A DNA stretch of 64,000 nt from Fredinandcohnia humi (lineage in GTDB: Bacteria > Bacillota > Bacilli > Bacillales > Bacillaceae_L), in assembly GCF_001439915.1 (NCBI RefSeq), contig NZ_LMBW01000006.1, positions 159,188 through 223,187 on the forward strand. The letters are read 5' to 3'. The notes under the pieces are model-generated. The model did not search any database. It saw only the letters and a list, made by a program, of their open reading frames with translations, and was not told where the DNA came from. Positions within the stretch are counted from its first letter, which is position 1; every line of letters begins with the position of its first letter. The position numbers were made by a program, and so were the translations under genes. This document shows positions 50,993 through 60,107 of the stretch, piece after piece.

Positions 50993-53155
50993 ATGATGAA
51001 AAAGAAAAAGTCACATGTTCCCTTTCGTTTAAATATATTGTTTTTTGCTGTCTTTTTACTTTTTTCAGCCCTGATTTTACGACTTGGGGTTGTTCAAATT
51101 GTTCACGGTGAGAAATTTCAGAAGGAAGTAGAAAAGACAGAAAATGAAACTGTAAACCTTCCCGTTCCACGGGGAAAGATTTATGACAAAAATGGAAATG
51201 TCATTGTTGATAATAAAGCCTTAAATGCAATCACTTATACCCGTGCAAAAGGAACGAAGCAAGAGGATGTGCTAGAGATTGCGGAAACCCTAGCTACGTT
51301 AATTGAGATGAAGACAGAGAAAGTCACAGAACGTGACCTGAAGGATTTCTGGATACTCAAAAATCCCGATAAGGCAGAGGGAAAAGTTGAGCAAGAAATG
51401 ATGAAAATTAAAGATGGAGAACTAGAATTATCCGATAAGGAAATCTATAAGCTTCAAATCGACCGGATTACAGAAGAGGACCTCAAACAGATAACCGAAC
51501 CAGAATTAGAGGTCGCGGCAATTTTCCGTGAAATGACGAAGGGCTACGCACTTGTTCCACAGATCGTAAAAAATGATAATGTAACACCTGAGGAATATGC
51601 GGTTGTCAGTGAAAACCTTGAGCATTTACCGGGTGTTAATACCACAACGGATTGGGTTAGAGATTATAAATATGAGTACACCTTAAAATCGATTCTTGGC
51701 AGAATCTCTGATACAGATGAAGGTCTTCCAGGCGATAAGCTAGATTATTATTTAGCCCGTGGATATAACCGTAATGACCGTGTTGGATTAAGTTATTTAG
51801 AGGAACAATATGAATCCGTACTACATGGTCAAAAGGCTAAAGTGGAAAATGTCATTAAAGGGAATGCTGTTCAGGAAACAATTGTGATTTCAGAAGGACA
51901 AAGGGGAAGTGACCTTGTTCTTACCATTGATATGGAGCTGCAGCAAGCGGTTGAACAAATCATTGAAGATCAGATGTTAGCAACTAAACAAAAGGGTGGT
52001 ACACAGTATCTTGACCGCGCATTTGTCGTCATGATGAATCCTAAAACCGGAGAAATTTTAAGTATGGCTGGTAAGGTCTATGCAAGAGGGGAAGACGGCA
52101 AAATGGGCTTCCAGGACTATGCACTAGGTACTATGAATGCCGCGTATGAGATGGGGTCCACTGTCAAGGGCGCAACCATGCTAACTGGTTATGATACAGG
52201 AGTAATTGATATTGGTTCAAGGTACTATGATTCACCTGTAAAAATTAAAGATACTCCTGTAAAGAAGTCATGGAAAGACTTAGGGGATACTAATGACCTT
52301 AAAGCACTTGAAATGTCATCTAACATATATATGTTTAAGACGTTCCTAGATTTAGCAGGTGGGCATTATGTCCCCGGTCAATCGATTTCAATTGATTATG
52401 ATGCATTTCGTACCGTTAGAAATTATTTTGGCCAGTTTGGTTTGGGTGTGAAGACAGGTATTGATTTACCAGGCGAAGCTACAGGATTTCCTGGGTCACA
52501 ACTTAATCCTGGTCTTTTAATGGACTTAGCAATTGGACAATATGATACGTATACAACCTTACAATTAGCACAGTATGTGTCTACGATTGCGAATGATGGC
52601 TACAGGATGCAACCGAAGATTGTAAGGGAAATTCATCAACCAACGATGGATGAAAATGAATTAGGTCCGATTCAAAAGCCATTTGAACCAACCGTATTAA
52701 ATAAACTCGATATAGATCAGAAATATTTCAATCGGGTCCAGCAAGGATTTAAATTAGTTTATCAAGGATCAAGAGGAACTGCTCGTGGTTCATTTGCACG
52801 TAAACCATATAATGCTGCTGGAAAAACAGGTACAGCTCAATCGTTTATAAACGGAGTGGAAGCTGTTAATAGTACACTTGTTGGGTATGCACCTTTTGAT
52901 AATCCTGAGGTGGCATTTGCAGTCGTAATTCCTTACGCGTACTTTGGAAAATCATCAAATAATATGAACCTTACAGTTGGGGAAGCAATTTTAGATAAAT
53001 ATTTTGAGCTAAAACAAACGAGAGCCGCAAAGCCTCAACAAGAAACACCAGACACAGATTCAGATACACAGCAAGAAACACCGGACACAGACTCAGATTC
53101 AGACACACAGCAAGAAACAGCAGCTGATGAGGATGAAGCACAAGGAACTGAATAA
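50993..53155 (+). CDS. pbpA: Class B penicillin-binding protein (PBP2A-like)
   Basis: 720 aa transpeptidase for side-wall peptidoglycan synthesis. N-terminal transmembrane helix (LNILFFAVFLLFSALILRLG), PBP dimer domain (PRGKIYDKNGNVIVDNKAL), then the transpeptidase with SxxK STVK (Ser389, Lys392), SxN SSN (442-444) and KTGT (from Lys611). Ends in an acidic, repetitive tail QETPDTDSDTQQ... at about residues 683-718. ATG 50993 or 50996 could start it. Position before pstS matches pbpA. Confidence 0.95.
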   Translation: MMKKKKSHVPFRLNILFFAVFLLFSALILRLGVVQIVHGEKFQKEVEKTENETVNLPVPRGKIYDKNGNVIVDNKALNAITYTRAKGTKQEDVLEIAETLATLIEMKTEKVTERDLKDFWILKNPDKAEGKVEQEMMKIKDGELELSDKEIYKLQIDRITEEDLKQITEPELEVAAIFREMTKGYALVPQIVKNDNVTPEEYAVVSENLEHLPGVNTTTDWVRDYKYEYTLKSILGRISDTDEGLPGDKLDYYLARGYNRNDRVGLSYLEEQYESVLHGQKAKVENVIKGNAVQETIVISEGQRGSDLVLTIDMELQQAVEQIIEDQMLATKQKGGTQYLDRAFVVMMNPKTGEILSMAGKVYARGEDGKMGFQDYALGTMNAAYEMGSTVKGATMLTGYDTGVIDIGSRYYDSPVKIKDTPVKKSWKDLGDTNDLKALEMSSNIYMFKTFLDLAGGHYVPGQSISIDYDAFRTVRNYFGQFGLGVKTGIDLPGEATGFPGSQLNPGLLMDLAIGQYDTYTTLQLAQYVSTIANDGYRMQPKIVREIHQPTMDENELGPIQKPFEPTVLNKLDIDQKYFNRVQQGFKLVYQGSRGTARGSFARKPYNAAGKTGTAQSFINGVEAVNSTLVGYAPFDNPEVAFAVVIPYAYFGKSSNNMNLTVGEAILDKYFELKQTRAAKPQQETPDTDSDTQQETPDTDSDSDTQQETAADEDEAQGTE
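53038..53124 (+). repeat. Tandem repeat in the pbpA 3' end
   Basis: Direct repeats of a CAAGAAACACCRGACACAGA-type unit, with internal GATTCAGA duplications, encode a Gln-Glu-Thr-Pro-Asp-Thr-Asp-Ser tail. In frame throughout. Confidence 0.8.
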
Positions 53156-53163
53156 TGCAGAAG

Positions 53164-53196
53164 TAAAGCCTAACGAAAATTCGTTAGGCTTTTTTC
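53164..53196 (+). terminator. Terminator after pbpA
   Basis: AAAGCCTAACGAA pairs with TTCGTTAGGCTTTTTT. Confidence 0.93.
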
Positions 53197-53243
53197 TATG
53201 GCGATAAAAAGGGCTTTCGACATAACTCTTGTAAATTCCTCAA

Positions 53244-53281
53244 TTTATTCGAATTTACAAAAGCTTTACATTCAATTCATA
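53244..53281 (+). promoter_or_regulatory. PhoP-type box array upstream of pstS
   Basis: TTTACA at 53254, TTTACA at 53265 and TTCATA at 53276, each 11 bases apart, with a weaker TTTATT at 53244. This fits the PhoP direct repeat TT(A/T/C)A(C/T)A with helical phasing. A -10-like TATTCT/TCTAAT lies near 53302-53310. Phosphate limitation would activate the pst genes. Confidence 0.8.
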
Positions 53282-53358
53282 CAAGATTAATAGTTTGAGA
53301 TTATTCTAATACATGTAAGACAGAACAAAACAAACACACTCTTAGGGGGAATTAGGAA

Positions 53359-54354
53359 ATGAAACGCTTGAAATTCTTAGGTTTGGCAATGATGACTCTT
53401 GCATTGCTTGTATTAGCAGCATGTGGAAATGGAGCAAACAACACAGAGAAAGAAGAAAAACCACAAACAGGTAATGAGAATGCAAGTGCTGAAAAATTAG
53501 AAGGCAGCGTAGTAATTGATGGATCTGGTACAGTATTTCCTTTCATGTCTAAGATGGCTGAAAATTATATGTTAAATGAGCAAGAAAATGTATCGGTAGA
53601 AGTTAGCCGTGCTGGAACAAGTGCTGGTTTCAAAAAATTCTTAGTTGAAAGTGGCGGAACAGATTTCAATGATGCATCACGTACAATCAAAGATGAAGAA
53701 GCAACTACTGCTAAAGATCTTGGAATCGATGTGAAAGAATTAAAAGTTGCACTTGATGGCTTAACATTCGTTGTTAACCCTGAAAACGATTGGGCAGACG
53801 AGCTTACAAAGCAAGAAGTAATTGATATTTTCTTAGAAAGTGGCGGTAAGAAAAATTGGTCTGATGTACGTTCTGATTTTCCAAATGAGCCAATTAAAAC
53901 ATACGGTCCTAACGAAAACCACGGTACGTATGAATTCTTCTGGGAAAAGATTTTGGATGAGCAAGATTTAGTAGCTTCAGCAAATCTTCAACAAGAATAC
54001 TCAACATTAGTTGATTTAGTGTCAAAAGATAAAAACGCAATTGCTTTCTTTGGATATGGATATGCAGTAAATAACAAAGAAAAAGTGAAAATTGTAAAAG
54101 TTGATTTTGGTAACGGTGCTGTTGAGCCTAACCTAGAAACAATTGGTGAAGGTGATAGCTTTGCATACGGAGCGTTTACAAGACCAGTATTCACTTACCT
54201 AAATGTTAATATGGCAAAAGAAAAGGCACAAGTATTAGATTATGCAATCTATACTATGAAAAACGCAGCTGAAGTTGCAGCAGAAACTGGATTTGCTCCA
54301 CTTCCAGAAGATGAATTACAACAATCAGTACAAGACTTAGAAGGTTTAAAATAA
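53359..54354 (+). CDS. pstS: PstS, phosphate-binding lipoprotein
   Basis: 331 aa high-affinity phosphate-binding protein. Lipoprotein signal with lipobox LAAC (Cys22), then a disordered Asn/Glu linker and the PBP fold with DGSGTVFPFMSKMAE and VSRAGTSAGFKKFL, both phosphate-contacting regions. AGGGGGAATTAGGAA precedes ATG 53359. First gene of pstS-pstC-pstA-pstB-phoU. Confidence 0.96.
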   Translation: MKRLKFLGLAMMTLALLVLAACGNGANNTEKEEKPQTGNENASAEKLEGSVVIDGSGTVFPFMSKMAENYMLNEQENVSVEVSRAGTSAGFKKFLVESGGTDFNDASRTIKDEEATTAKDLGIDVKELKVALDGLTFVVNPENDWADELTKQEVIDIFLESGGKKNWSDVRSDFPNEPIKTYGPNENHGTYEFFWEKILDEQDLVASANLQQEYSTLVDLVSKDKNAIAFFGYGYAVNNKEKVKIVKVDFGNGAVEPNLETIGEGDSFAYGAFTRPVFTYLNVNMAKEKAQVLDYAIYTMKNAAEVAAETGFAPLPEDELQQSVQDLEGLK

Positions 54355-54367
54355 TAGTTTCAATGTG

Positions 54368-54396
54368 AAGATGGGAGCAGGAGTTGCTCTCATCTT
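54368..54396 (+). other. Intercistronic hairpin between pstS and pstC
   Basis: AAGATGGGAGCA (54368-54379) pairs fully (one G-U) with TGCTCTCATCTT (54385-54396) around GGAGT. Only a weak T run follows (TAACC). It could stabilise the pstS 3' end or partly terminate transcription, giving more PstS than permease. Confidence 0.7.
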
Positions 54397-54467
54397 TAAC
54401 CTGATTATAGATAGAAAAAACATTTTTGGTCTTAATAAACGATGAAAAAGATTGAAGGGAGTTTATC

Positions 54468-55409
54468 ATGAAGGAAGGTTCTAAAGTTATAAATGTGCGT
54501 GAGATGATTGCTCAAAATAAAAGCAAGAAAAGCATGAACACATTACTCGAAAAAGTCATTCCAAAAGGCTTGCTTTTGATTGCGATTATTTCCATTTTAA
54601 CGACAATTGGTATTGTCTTTACTCTTCTATTTGAAACATTCGAGTTTTTTAAACGTGTACCGTTTCTCGACTTTTTTACAGGTACCGTATTAAAACCCCT
54701 CGGCAATAATGCTGAGTTTGGGGTATTACCTCTATTAACAGGAACGATTATATCATCGACTATAGCAATGTTAGTAGCAATCCCTGTCGGTTTGATGTCT
54801 GCGATTTTTTTAAGTGAATATGCTTCAGACCGAGTAAGAAGAATTTTAAAACCAATCCTTGAAATTCTTGCAGGAATTCCGACGATTGTATATGGTTTCT
54901 TTGCATTAACGTTCGTGACACCTCTTTTACGATCTATTTTTCCTGGTCTTGAACCGACTAATATCCTTAGTCCAGGTATCGTAATGGGAATCATGATTAT
55001 TCCAATGGTTGCTTCGCTTTCAGAAGATGCCATGAGCTCTGTCCCCAATTCCATGAGAGAAGGGGCACTTGGACTTGGCTCAACAAAACTTGAAGTAACC
55101 CGGAAGGTTGTCATTCCTGCTGCAATGTCTGGTATCATTGCTTCTTTTGTTCTCGGCATCTCTAGGGCAATCGGGGAAACGATGATTGTTACGATTGCAA
55201 GTGGAAGCTCGAAGAACTTTACATTTGATATTAGTCAATCCATGCAAACGATGACGGCTTATATTGTTGAAGTAACAGGAGGCGATGCACCAGCTGGCTC
55301 AACGATTTATTACAGTCTTTATGCTGTGGCAATGACGTTATTCGCCTTTACATTAATTATGAACTTACTTGCTCAATATATTTCTCGCAAGTTTAAGGAG
55401 GAATATTAA
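54468..55409 (+). CDS. pstC: PstC, phosphate ABC transporter permease
   Basis: 313 aa inner-membrane permease with six helices and the ABC permease EAA-like loop (EGALGLGSTKLEVTRKVVIP) around residue 195. LAGIPTIVYGFFALTFV is the family-specific helix. The predicted cytoplasmic N-terminus is about 30 residues. Followed two bases later by pstA. Confidence 0.95.
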   Translation: MKEGSKVINVREMIAQNKSKKSMNTLLEKVIPKGLLLIAIISILTTIGIVFTLLFETFEFFKRVPFLDFFTGTVLKPLGNNAEFGVLPLLTGTIISSTIAMLVAIPVGLMSAIFLSEYASDRVRRILKPILEILAGIPTIVYGFFALTFVTPLLRSIFPGLEPTNILSPGIVMGIMIIPMVASLSEDAMSSVPNSMREGALGLGSTKLEVTRKVVIPAAMSGIIASFVLGISRAIGETMIVTIASGSSKNFTFDISQSMQTMTAYIVEVTGGDAPAGSTIYYSLYAVAMTLFAFTLIMNLLAQYISRKFKEEY

Positions 55410-55411
55410 GA

Positions 55412-56296
55412 ATGAAATATGTGAATACAGCTCAAGTGCAGAAGAAATTAAACACACGTTTAATGACAAATAAAATAGCAAAGACAATATTTTTAATCTC
55501 CATATTATTTAGTCTAGTGGTTTTATTAATCCTTTTTTATCGAGTTATCTCCCAAAGTCTTGGGTGGATAGACATTCAATTTCTAACGAGTAAACTATCA
55601 ACCGTAGCGGAAAATGCAGGGATCATGGGTGCATTACTCGGAACCCTTTGGTTAATGATCGTTGTAGCGCCAATCACACTATTTCTTGGTGTAGGAACAG
55701 CGATTTATCTTGAAGAATATGCAAAAAAAGGACGCCTCCAACGCTTTATCCAAACGAATATTTCAAACCTTGCAGGTGTTCCGTCAATCGTATTTGGAAT
55801 TTTAGGTTTAACTGTTTTTGTTCGTGGTCTTGGTTTAGGGAATATTGTTTTAGCGGGTGGACTAACAATGTCACTATTAGTCCTGCCGATTGTGGTTGTT
55901 GCTAGTCAGGAAGCGATTCGTGCAGTTCCTAATTTTTTACGTGAAGCTTCCTATGGAATGGGAGCCACAAAATGGCAAACAATCAAGAATGTCGTCTTAC
56001 CAGCTTCAATACCTGGAATTTTAACTGGAGTTATTTTGGCACTTTCAAGAGCAATTGGAGAAACAGCTCCACTAGTTGTTATCGGGATTCCGGCTCTATT
56101 AATTCCGCTTCCAGATGGTATTTTTGACAAGTTCACAGTATTGCCAATGCAAATCTATTATTGGACACTTGATTCTGCATTAGTAGCTGAATATGCAAAC
56201 CTAGCGGCAGCAACAATTGTGATCCTACTAATCGTTCTATTTTTAATGAACTCTATTGCAATCTTTATCCGAAACAAATTCCAAAGCAGGTTCTGA
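55412..56296 (+). CDS. pstA: PstA, phosphate ABC transporter permease
   Basis: 294 aa second permease with six helices; EAA-like loop REASYGMGATKWQTIKNVVL and the helix LAGVPSIVFGILGLTVFVR. ATG 55412 with AAGGAGG in the pstC end. Together with PstC and PstB it imports phosphate delivered by PstS. Confidence 0.95.
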   Translation: MKYVNTAQVQKKLNTRLMTNKIAKTIFLISILFSLVVLLILFYRVISQSLGWIDIQFLTSKLSTVAENAGIMGALLGTLWLMIVVAPITLFLGVGTAIYLEEYAKKGRLQRFIQTNISNLAGVPSIVFGILGLTVFVRGLGLGNIVLAGGLTMSLLVLPIVVVASQEAIRAVPNFLREASYGMGATKWQTIKNVVLPASIPGILTGVILALSRAIGETAPLVVIGIPALLIPLPDGIFDKFTVLPMQIYYWTLDSALVAEYANLAAATIVILLIVLFLMNSIAIFIRNKFQSRF

Positions 56297-56324
56297 TCTT
56301 AATTGAAGGGGAGAAACTCAAACG

Positions 56325-57131
56325 ATGTCTTTAAAAGTTGTTACTCATAAAAATGCGAATTCAGATCAAATAGATAAAAAAATTGTGTATGATACAAAGG
56401 ATTTAAACCTTTGGTATGGAGAAGACCATGCGTTAAAAAATATTAACTTTCCGATCTATGAAAACGAAGTGACGGCGATTATTGGGCCTTCAGGATGTGG
56501 AAAATCAACCTATATTAAAACATTAAACCGAATGGTCGAACTTGTTCCGATTGTACGAATTTCCGGAGAGATTTTATATAAAGGAAAAAATATATTTGAT
56601 AAGTCTTATAAAGAAGAAGAGCTTCGAACGAAGGTTGGAATGGTTTTTCAAAAGCCAAATCCATTTCCAAAAACTATATACGACAATATTGCCTATGGAC
56701 CTCGAATCCATGGAATTCGAAACAAAAAGGTACTTGATGAAATTGTGGAACAAAGCTTACGTGGCGCAGCCATTTGGGATGAGGTAAAAGACCGTCTTCA
56801 TGAAAATGCATATGGACTTTCAGGCGGTCAGCAGCAAAGAATTTGTATTGCTAGGTGTTTAGCAATCGAACCAGATGTTATACTAATGGATGAGCCGACT
56901 TCTGCACTTGACCCAATTTCAACATTGAAGATTGAGGAACTAGTTCAGGAACTAAAGCAAAATTTTAGCATTATCATCGTTACGCATAACATGCAACAAG
57001 CCGCACGTATCTCTGACCGAACAGCATTTTTCTTAAGCGGAGAAATCATCGAATATGAAAAAACGGATAAAATGTTCTCAAACCCATCCGACAAGCGTAC
57101 TGAAGACTATATCACAGGACGATTTGGGTAA
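56325..57131 (+). CDS. pstB: PstB, phosphate ABC transporter ATPase
   Basis: 268 aa ATPase. Walker [18 protein letters not shown] at about residues 53-69, signature [17 protein letters not shown], Walker [13 protein letters not shown] and H-loop VTHNMQQA. Only one pstB copy lies in the operon; Bacillus subtilis has two (pstBA, pstBB). Confidence 0.97.
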   Translation: MSLKVVTHKNANSDQIDKKIVYDTKDLNLWYGEDHALKNINFPIYENEVTAIIGPSGCGKSTYIKTLNRMVELVPIVRISGEILYKGKNIFDKSYKEEELRTKVGMVFQKPNPFPKTIYDNIAYGPRIHGIRNKKVLDEIVEQSLRGAAIWDEVKDRLHENAYGLSGGQQQRICIARCLAIEPDVILMDEPTSALDPISTLKIEELVQELKQNFSIIIVTHNMQQAARISDRTAFFLSGEIIEYEKTDKMFSNPSDKRTEDYITGRFG

Positions 57132-57154
57132 TAAATAAATAAGGGGAGTAGAGT

Positions 57155-57814
57155 ATGTCAATACGTACGACGTTAGATAAAGATTTAGATCGACTTAAAG
57201 AATTACTCATTGAAATGGTAAATCTATCAAAAACAGCTGTTGAAAAATCAGTCCAATCACTTGCACATCAAAATATTAAAATGGCTGAACAAATCATTGA
57301 AGAAGACCAAAAAATTAACGAACTTGAGGAAGAAATCAATAATTTAATCATTCAGCTAATTGCTCAACAACAGCCAGTCGCATCGGATCTTCGCACGATT
57401 ATCGCTGGATTAAAAATCTCAAACGATGTTGAGCGAATCGGCGATCTTGGTGTAAATATCGCAAAATCCGTTATCCATATTGGCGACGGGCCACACATTA
57501 AGCCAATTGTTGATATTCCTAAAATGGCGGAAATGGCTTTAGACATGTTAAATAATGTAATTAAAGCCTATATCGAAAAGGATATTGAACTTGCGATTAC
57601 AACGGCTAGGGCCGATGATGAAGTTGATGCTTTATACGGAAAAATCATTAAAGAACTGCTTGAATTAGTGCCAAGCAAGCCTGATTCATTCAATCAAATC
57701 TCACAGCTATCCTTTGTTGCCCGTAATATTGAACGGATAGCAGACCATACAACAAATATGTCTGAACATATCATTTACATGGTAAAAGGAAAAAATGTTG
57801 ATTTGAATTCGTAA
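57155..57814 (+). CDS. phoU: PhoU, phosphate signalling protein
   Basis: 219 aa, two tandem three-helix PhoU repeats with the metal-binding motif (E/D)xxxD in each: ELEEEINN-LI and DEVDALYGK, and LKISNDVERIGDLGVNIAKS and ARNIERIADHTTNMSEHI. Links the Pst transporter to the PhoPR kinase and limits excess uptake. Bacillus subtilis lacks phoU in its pst operon, so its presence here is a difference from that model. Confidence 0.95.
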   Translation: MSIRTTLDKDLDRLKELLIEMVNLSKTAVEKSVQSLAHQNIKMAEQIIEEDQKINELEEEINNLIIQLIAQQQPVASDLRTIIAGLKISNDVERIGDLGVNIAKSVIHIGDGPHIKPIVDIPKMAEMALDMLNNVIKAYIEKDIELAITTARADDEVDALYGKIIKELLELVPSKPDSFNQISQLSFVARNIERIADHTTNMSEHIIYMVKGKNVDLNS

Positions 57815-57815
57815 T

Positions 57816-57851
57816 AAAAAACTCAAGCCAATCACAAGGCTTGAGTTTTTT
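57816..57851. terminator. Terminator between phoU and the minus-strand pair
   Basis: AAAAAACTCAAGCC and GGCTTGAGTTTTTT pair around AATCACAA. Symmetrical, so it can end both converging transcripts. Confidence 0.93.
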
Positions 57852-57936
57852 ATGTAGTCAAATAGTAAATAGTCCCATAGACAATGGTTGATATGATTAT
57901 TCCGATTGCGATTCCCCGTAATAAATTTTTGTCCAT
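57850..57936 (-). CDS. Small membrane protein (28 aa), coupled to the gene before it
   Basis: ATG at 57936 on the minus strand overlaps the TAA of the preceding gene as TAATG. It reads MDKNLLRGIAIGIIISTIVY with a C-terminal GTIYYLTT, one transmembrane helix with a positively charged N-terminus. The overlap is a classic translational-coupling signal and no separate ribosome binding site is needed (GGGGCTCATTTA may help). Not recognised; its size puts it below normal gene-calling limits. Confidence 0.55.
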   Translation of the reverse strand: MDKNLLRGIAIGIIISTIVYGTIYYLTT

Positions 57937-58295
57937 TAAATGAGCCCCATTTTCTTTGCTTGTTCCAGGATAGGTCGAACCTCTTCAACAGGTAAATTTG
58001 TTTTGGTTCCGATTTCCTCATAGCTCAGGCCTTTATCATATAAAGATAAAATGGAAGTATTTGATAAAGACATGGCACTTGTTTGCGGTGGCCCTATTTC
58101 ATAATCGATATCATTTGTGAGTAGTTCTTCCTCTAGAACCTTCACTTTTTTCTTAATAAGATACGTTTCCTGGATTACAGAAAGGGAAAGTTGATCAATT
58201 TCTTCTTGCACCTTTTTAATTGGATCCTTCCCATAAAAGGAAATGACAAGAAGAAGGATTGCGATAGCTAATAAACTAATAAATGCGTATTCCAT
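57936..58295 (-). CDS. Membrane-anchored protein with C-terminal helix-turn-helix-like segment
   Basis: 119 aa. N-terminal transmembrane helix (residues 3-20, YAFISLLAIAILLLVISF), a coiled-coil-like middle (DPIKKVQEEIDQLSLSVIQE; KKKVKVLEEELL) and a C-terminal HTH-like part (ILSLYDKGLSYEEIGTKTNL). The architecture resembles SwrB-like/DUF6115 proteins. Start at 58295 (MEYAFISLL) is chosen over 58313. Occupies the slot of yqzC/yqzD next to pst genes, but the match to a named gene is not certain. Confidence 0.65.
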   Translation of the reverse strand: MEYAFISLLAIAILLLVISFYGKDPIKKVQEEIDQLSLSVIQETYLIKKKVKVLEEELLTNDIDYEIGPPQTSAMSLSNTSILSLYDKGLSYEEIGTKTNLPVEEVRPILEQAKKMGLI

Positions 58296-58487
58296 ATCCT
58301 CACTCCATTCCATTACTAATCTTATCCTAACTTACTGTCGTGGACAACAATTTGTACCGCTGTTTATTGTATTTCGATATAGTGATTAGAAATTTTTCGA
58401 ACCTAAAAATAGGACTGGAATTTTGATTACTTAAGTGGTATGATAGGTAAGTCTGATTAATGCTTTATATGTTTGGAGGGAAATAAC

Positions 58488-58637
58488 ATGCGTGTTAAAA
58501 TCACTTTAGCTTGTACTGAAACTGGCGATCGTAATTATATTACAACTAAAAATAAGCGTAACAACCCTGACCGTCTTGAAGTTAAGAAATATAGCCCAAG
58601 ACTTAAAAAGGTTACTCTGCACCGTGAAACAAAGTAA
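58488..58637 (+). CDS. rpmG: Ribosomal protein L33, cysteine-poor (C-) form
   Basis: 49 aa, ATG 58488 after [27 protein letters not shown] followed by [20 protein letters not shown]; standard bL33 length and sequence. L33 of the C+ type has two CxxC pairs binding zinc; here only one cysteine (Cys9) is left (T at 12, S at 36, no cysteine at 39). So this copy should not bind zinc. C- paralogs in Bacillus are usually the ones expressed in zinc shortage, although this one sits at the position of the ordinary rpmGA. Confidence 0.95.
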   Translation: MRVKITLACTETGDRNYITTKNKRNNPDRLEVKKYSPRLKKVTLHRETK

Positions 58638-58670
58638 CAGTAGGAAGCAATTTCCTGCTGTTTTTTTTTT
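58637..58670 (+). terminator. Terminator after rpmG
   Basis: ACAGTAGGAA and TTCCTGCTGT form the stem, followed by ten T residues. Confidence 0.93.
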
Positions 58671-58708
58671 GGTTTATAATAAAACAAATGATGAGGGAGG
58701 CGAATCGT

Positions 58709-59278
58709 TTGAAGACGAAACAGGACATGAGAAAAGAAATGAAAAGGACTTTACATTCGATTGATAAAATTACTTTACATACATGGTCACGGGAAATTAC
58801 AGAACAAGTCCTTTCATTGCCAGAATGGATGAACGCGAAGACAATTGGCATTACGATTTCGGGGGAATATGAGGTCAATACGAAATACTTGATTGAAAAA
58901 GCTTGGGAATCTAAGAAACGAGTGGCTGTTCCAAAATGTCATCCCAAGACGAAAACAATGACATTTCGTGAAATTACATCATTTTCACAGTTAGAGGTGG
59001 TCTATTATGGACTACAAGAACCAATTGAGGAACAAACACAAGAGGTTTTACATAAAGAAATGGATCTGTTATTTGTCCCTGGTTTAAGCTTCGTCACAAA
59101 CGGATACCGACTTGGCCACGGTGGAGGGTTTTATGACCGATACTTAGCGAAATATCAAGGGAATACTGTTTCCTTGGCATTTCCAAAACAGCTAGTTGAA
59201 GTATTACCGGTTGAGCCATTTGATCTACCTGTTCAGAAAATCGTGACAAATACACAGGTTATTGAGACCCATGATTAA
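58709..59278 (+). CDS. yqgN: 5-formyltetrahydrofolate cyclo-ligase (YqgN)
   Basis: 189 aa enzyme that returns 5-formyl-THF to 5,10-methenyl-THF. Hallmark GHGGGFYDRYLA near residue 140 and VPKCHPKTKTMTFRE in the middle. A TTG at 58709 is chosen because GAGGGAGG lies about eight bases upstream; the frame extends to ATG 58688, which would overlap that site. Located as in Bacillus subtilis. Confidence 0.92.
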   Translation: MKTKQDMRKEMKRTLHSIDKITLHTWSREITEQVLSLPEWMNAKTIGITISGEYEVNTKYLIEKAWESKKRVAVPKCHPKTKTMTFREITSFSQLEVVYYGLQEPIEEQTQEVLHKEMDLLFVPGLSFVTNGYRLGHGGGFYDRYLAKYQGNTVSLAFPKQLVEVLPVEPFDLPVQKIVTNTQVIETHD

Positions 59279-60065
59279 TCTTTTTATCCAAATTCTTGCT
59301 TCCATTGTTGTAGCGGTTTTAGGATATAAACGTAAATCATTAACTGTTAGTGGAGCAGTCGGGACGATCATTGTTGGAAGTGCTGTGTCGATTGGCTTTG
59401 GGTATCGCGGTTTATTATTATTAGGTGTCTTTTTTGGAAGTTCAAATTATTGGAGTAAACTCAAGGCTGGAAAGAAGGACAGTCTCAAAAATAAAGTGGC
59501 GAAAGGTGAGCAACGTGACATCGTTCAAGTCTTTGCGAACGGTGGTGTTGCTGCATTTACAGGCTTAATGTTTGCTTGGTCTGATTCTTTATTTTGGCTT
59601 CTCTTTTTTGTAGGGTCAATCGCAGCAGCAACCGCCGACACTTGGGCTTCGGAAATTGGGACACTTAGTAAGAAACAGCCGATTCTCCTTACAAAAATGA
59701 AGCGGGTGGATGCAGGTACATCAGGGGCAGTTTCAGTGTTAGGTACAAATGCTGGTTTCCTAGGCTCGCTACTCATTAGTGTCCTGTCATTTTTAGTTTG
59801 GCCAGAGCTTTCAGTTATTCTGTTAGTTGGACTTACCTTGGTCGGTTTCAGTGGAAATGTAATTGATACCATTCTGGGGGCAACCATTCAAGTCGTTTAT
59901 AGATGCCCTATCTGTGGTATGGAAACGGAAAAAAGAGTCCATTGTGGACAGGAAACGACCTATCTCAAGGGTTTACGCCTCTGCAATAATGATGTTGTGA
60001 ATTTTATCTCAATCCTCCTGGCTTCTAGTCTTGGGACATATTTCCTTTTTATTTTACAAGGATAA
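59271..60065 (+). CDS. DUF92 family membrane protein
   Basis: 264 aa with six or seven transmembrane helices. DUF92/TMEM19 signatures: KRKSLTVSGAVGTIIVG, GVFFGSSNYWSKLK, and TADTWASEIGTLSKKQPILL. A CxxC pair near the end (RCPICGMETEKRVHCGQE) suggests a metal or redox site. Related to phytol/prenyl-phosphate kinases; true substrate unknown. ATG 59271 overlaps the yqgN stop by a few bases; TTG 59262 is an alternative. Confidence 0.87.
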   Translation: MINLFIQILASIVVAVLGYKRKSLTVSGAVGTIIVGSAVSIGFGYRGLLLLGVFFGSSNYWSKLKAGKKDSLKNKVAKGEQRDIVQVFANGGVAAFTGLMFAWSDSLFWLLFFVGSIAAATADTWASEIGTLSKKQPILLTKMKRVDAGTSGAVSVLGTNAGFLGSLLISVLSFLVWPELSVILLVGLTLVGFSGNVIDTILGATIQVVYRCPICGMETEKRVHCGQETTYLKGLRLCNNDVVNFISILLASSLGTYFLFILQG

Positions 60066-60107
60066 AATGAAAGGGATAATCAAAAAGTATAGCTAGGAGG
60101 GATAAAA

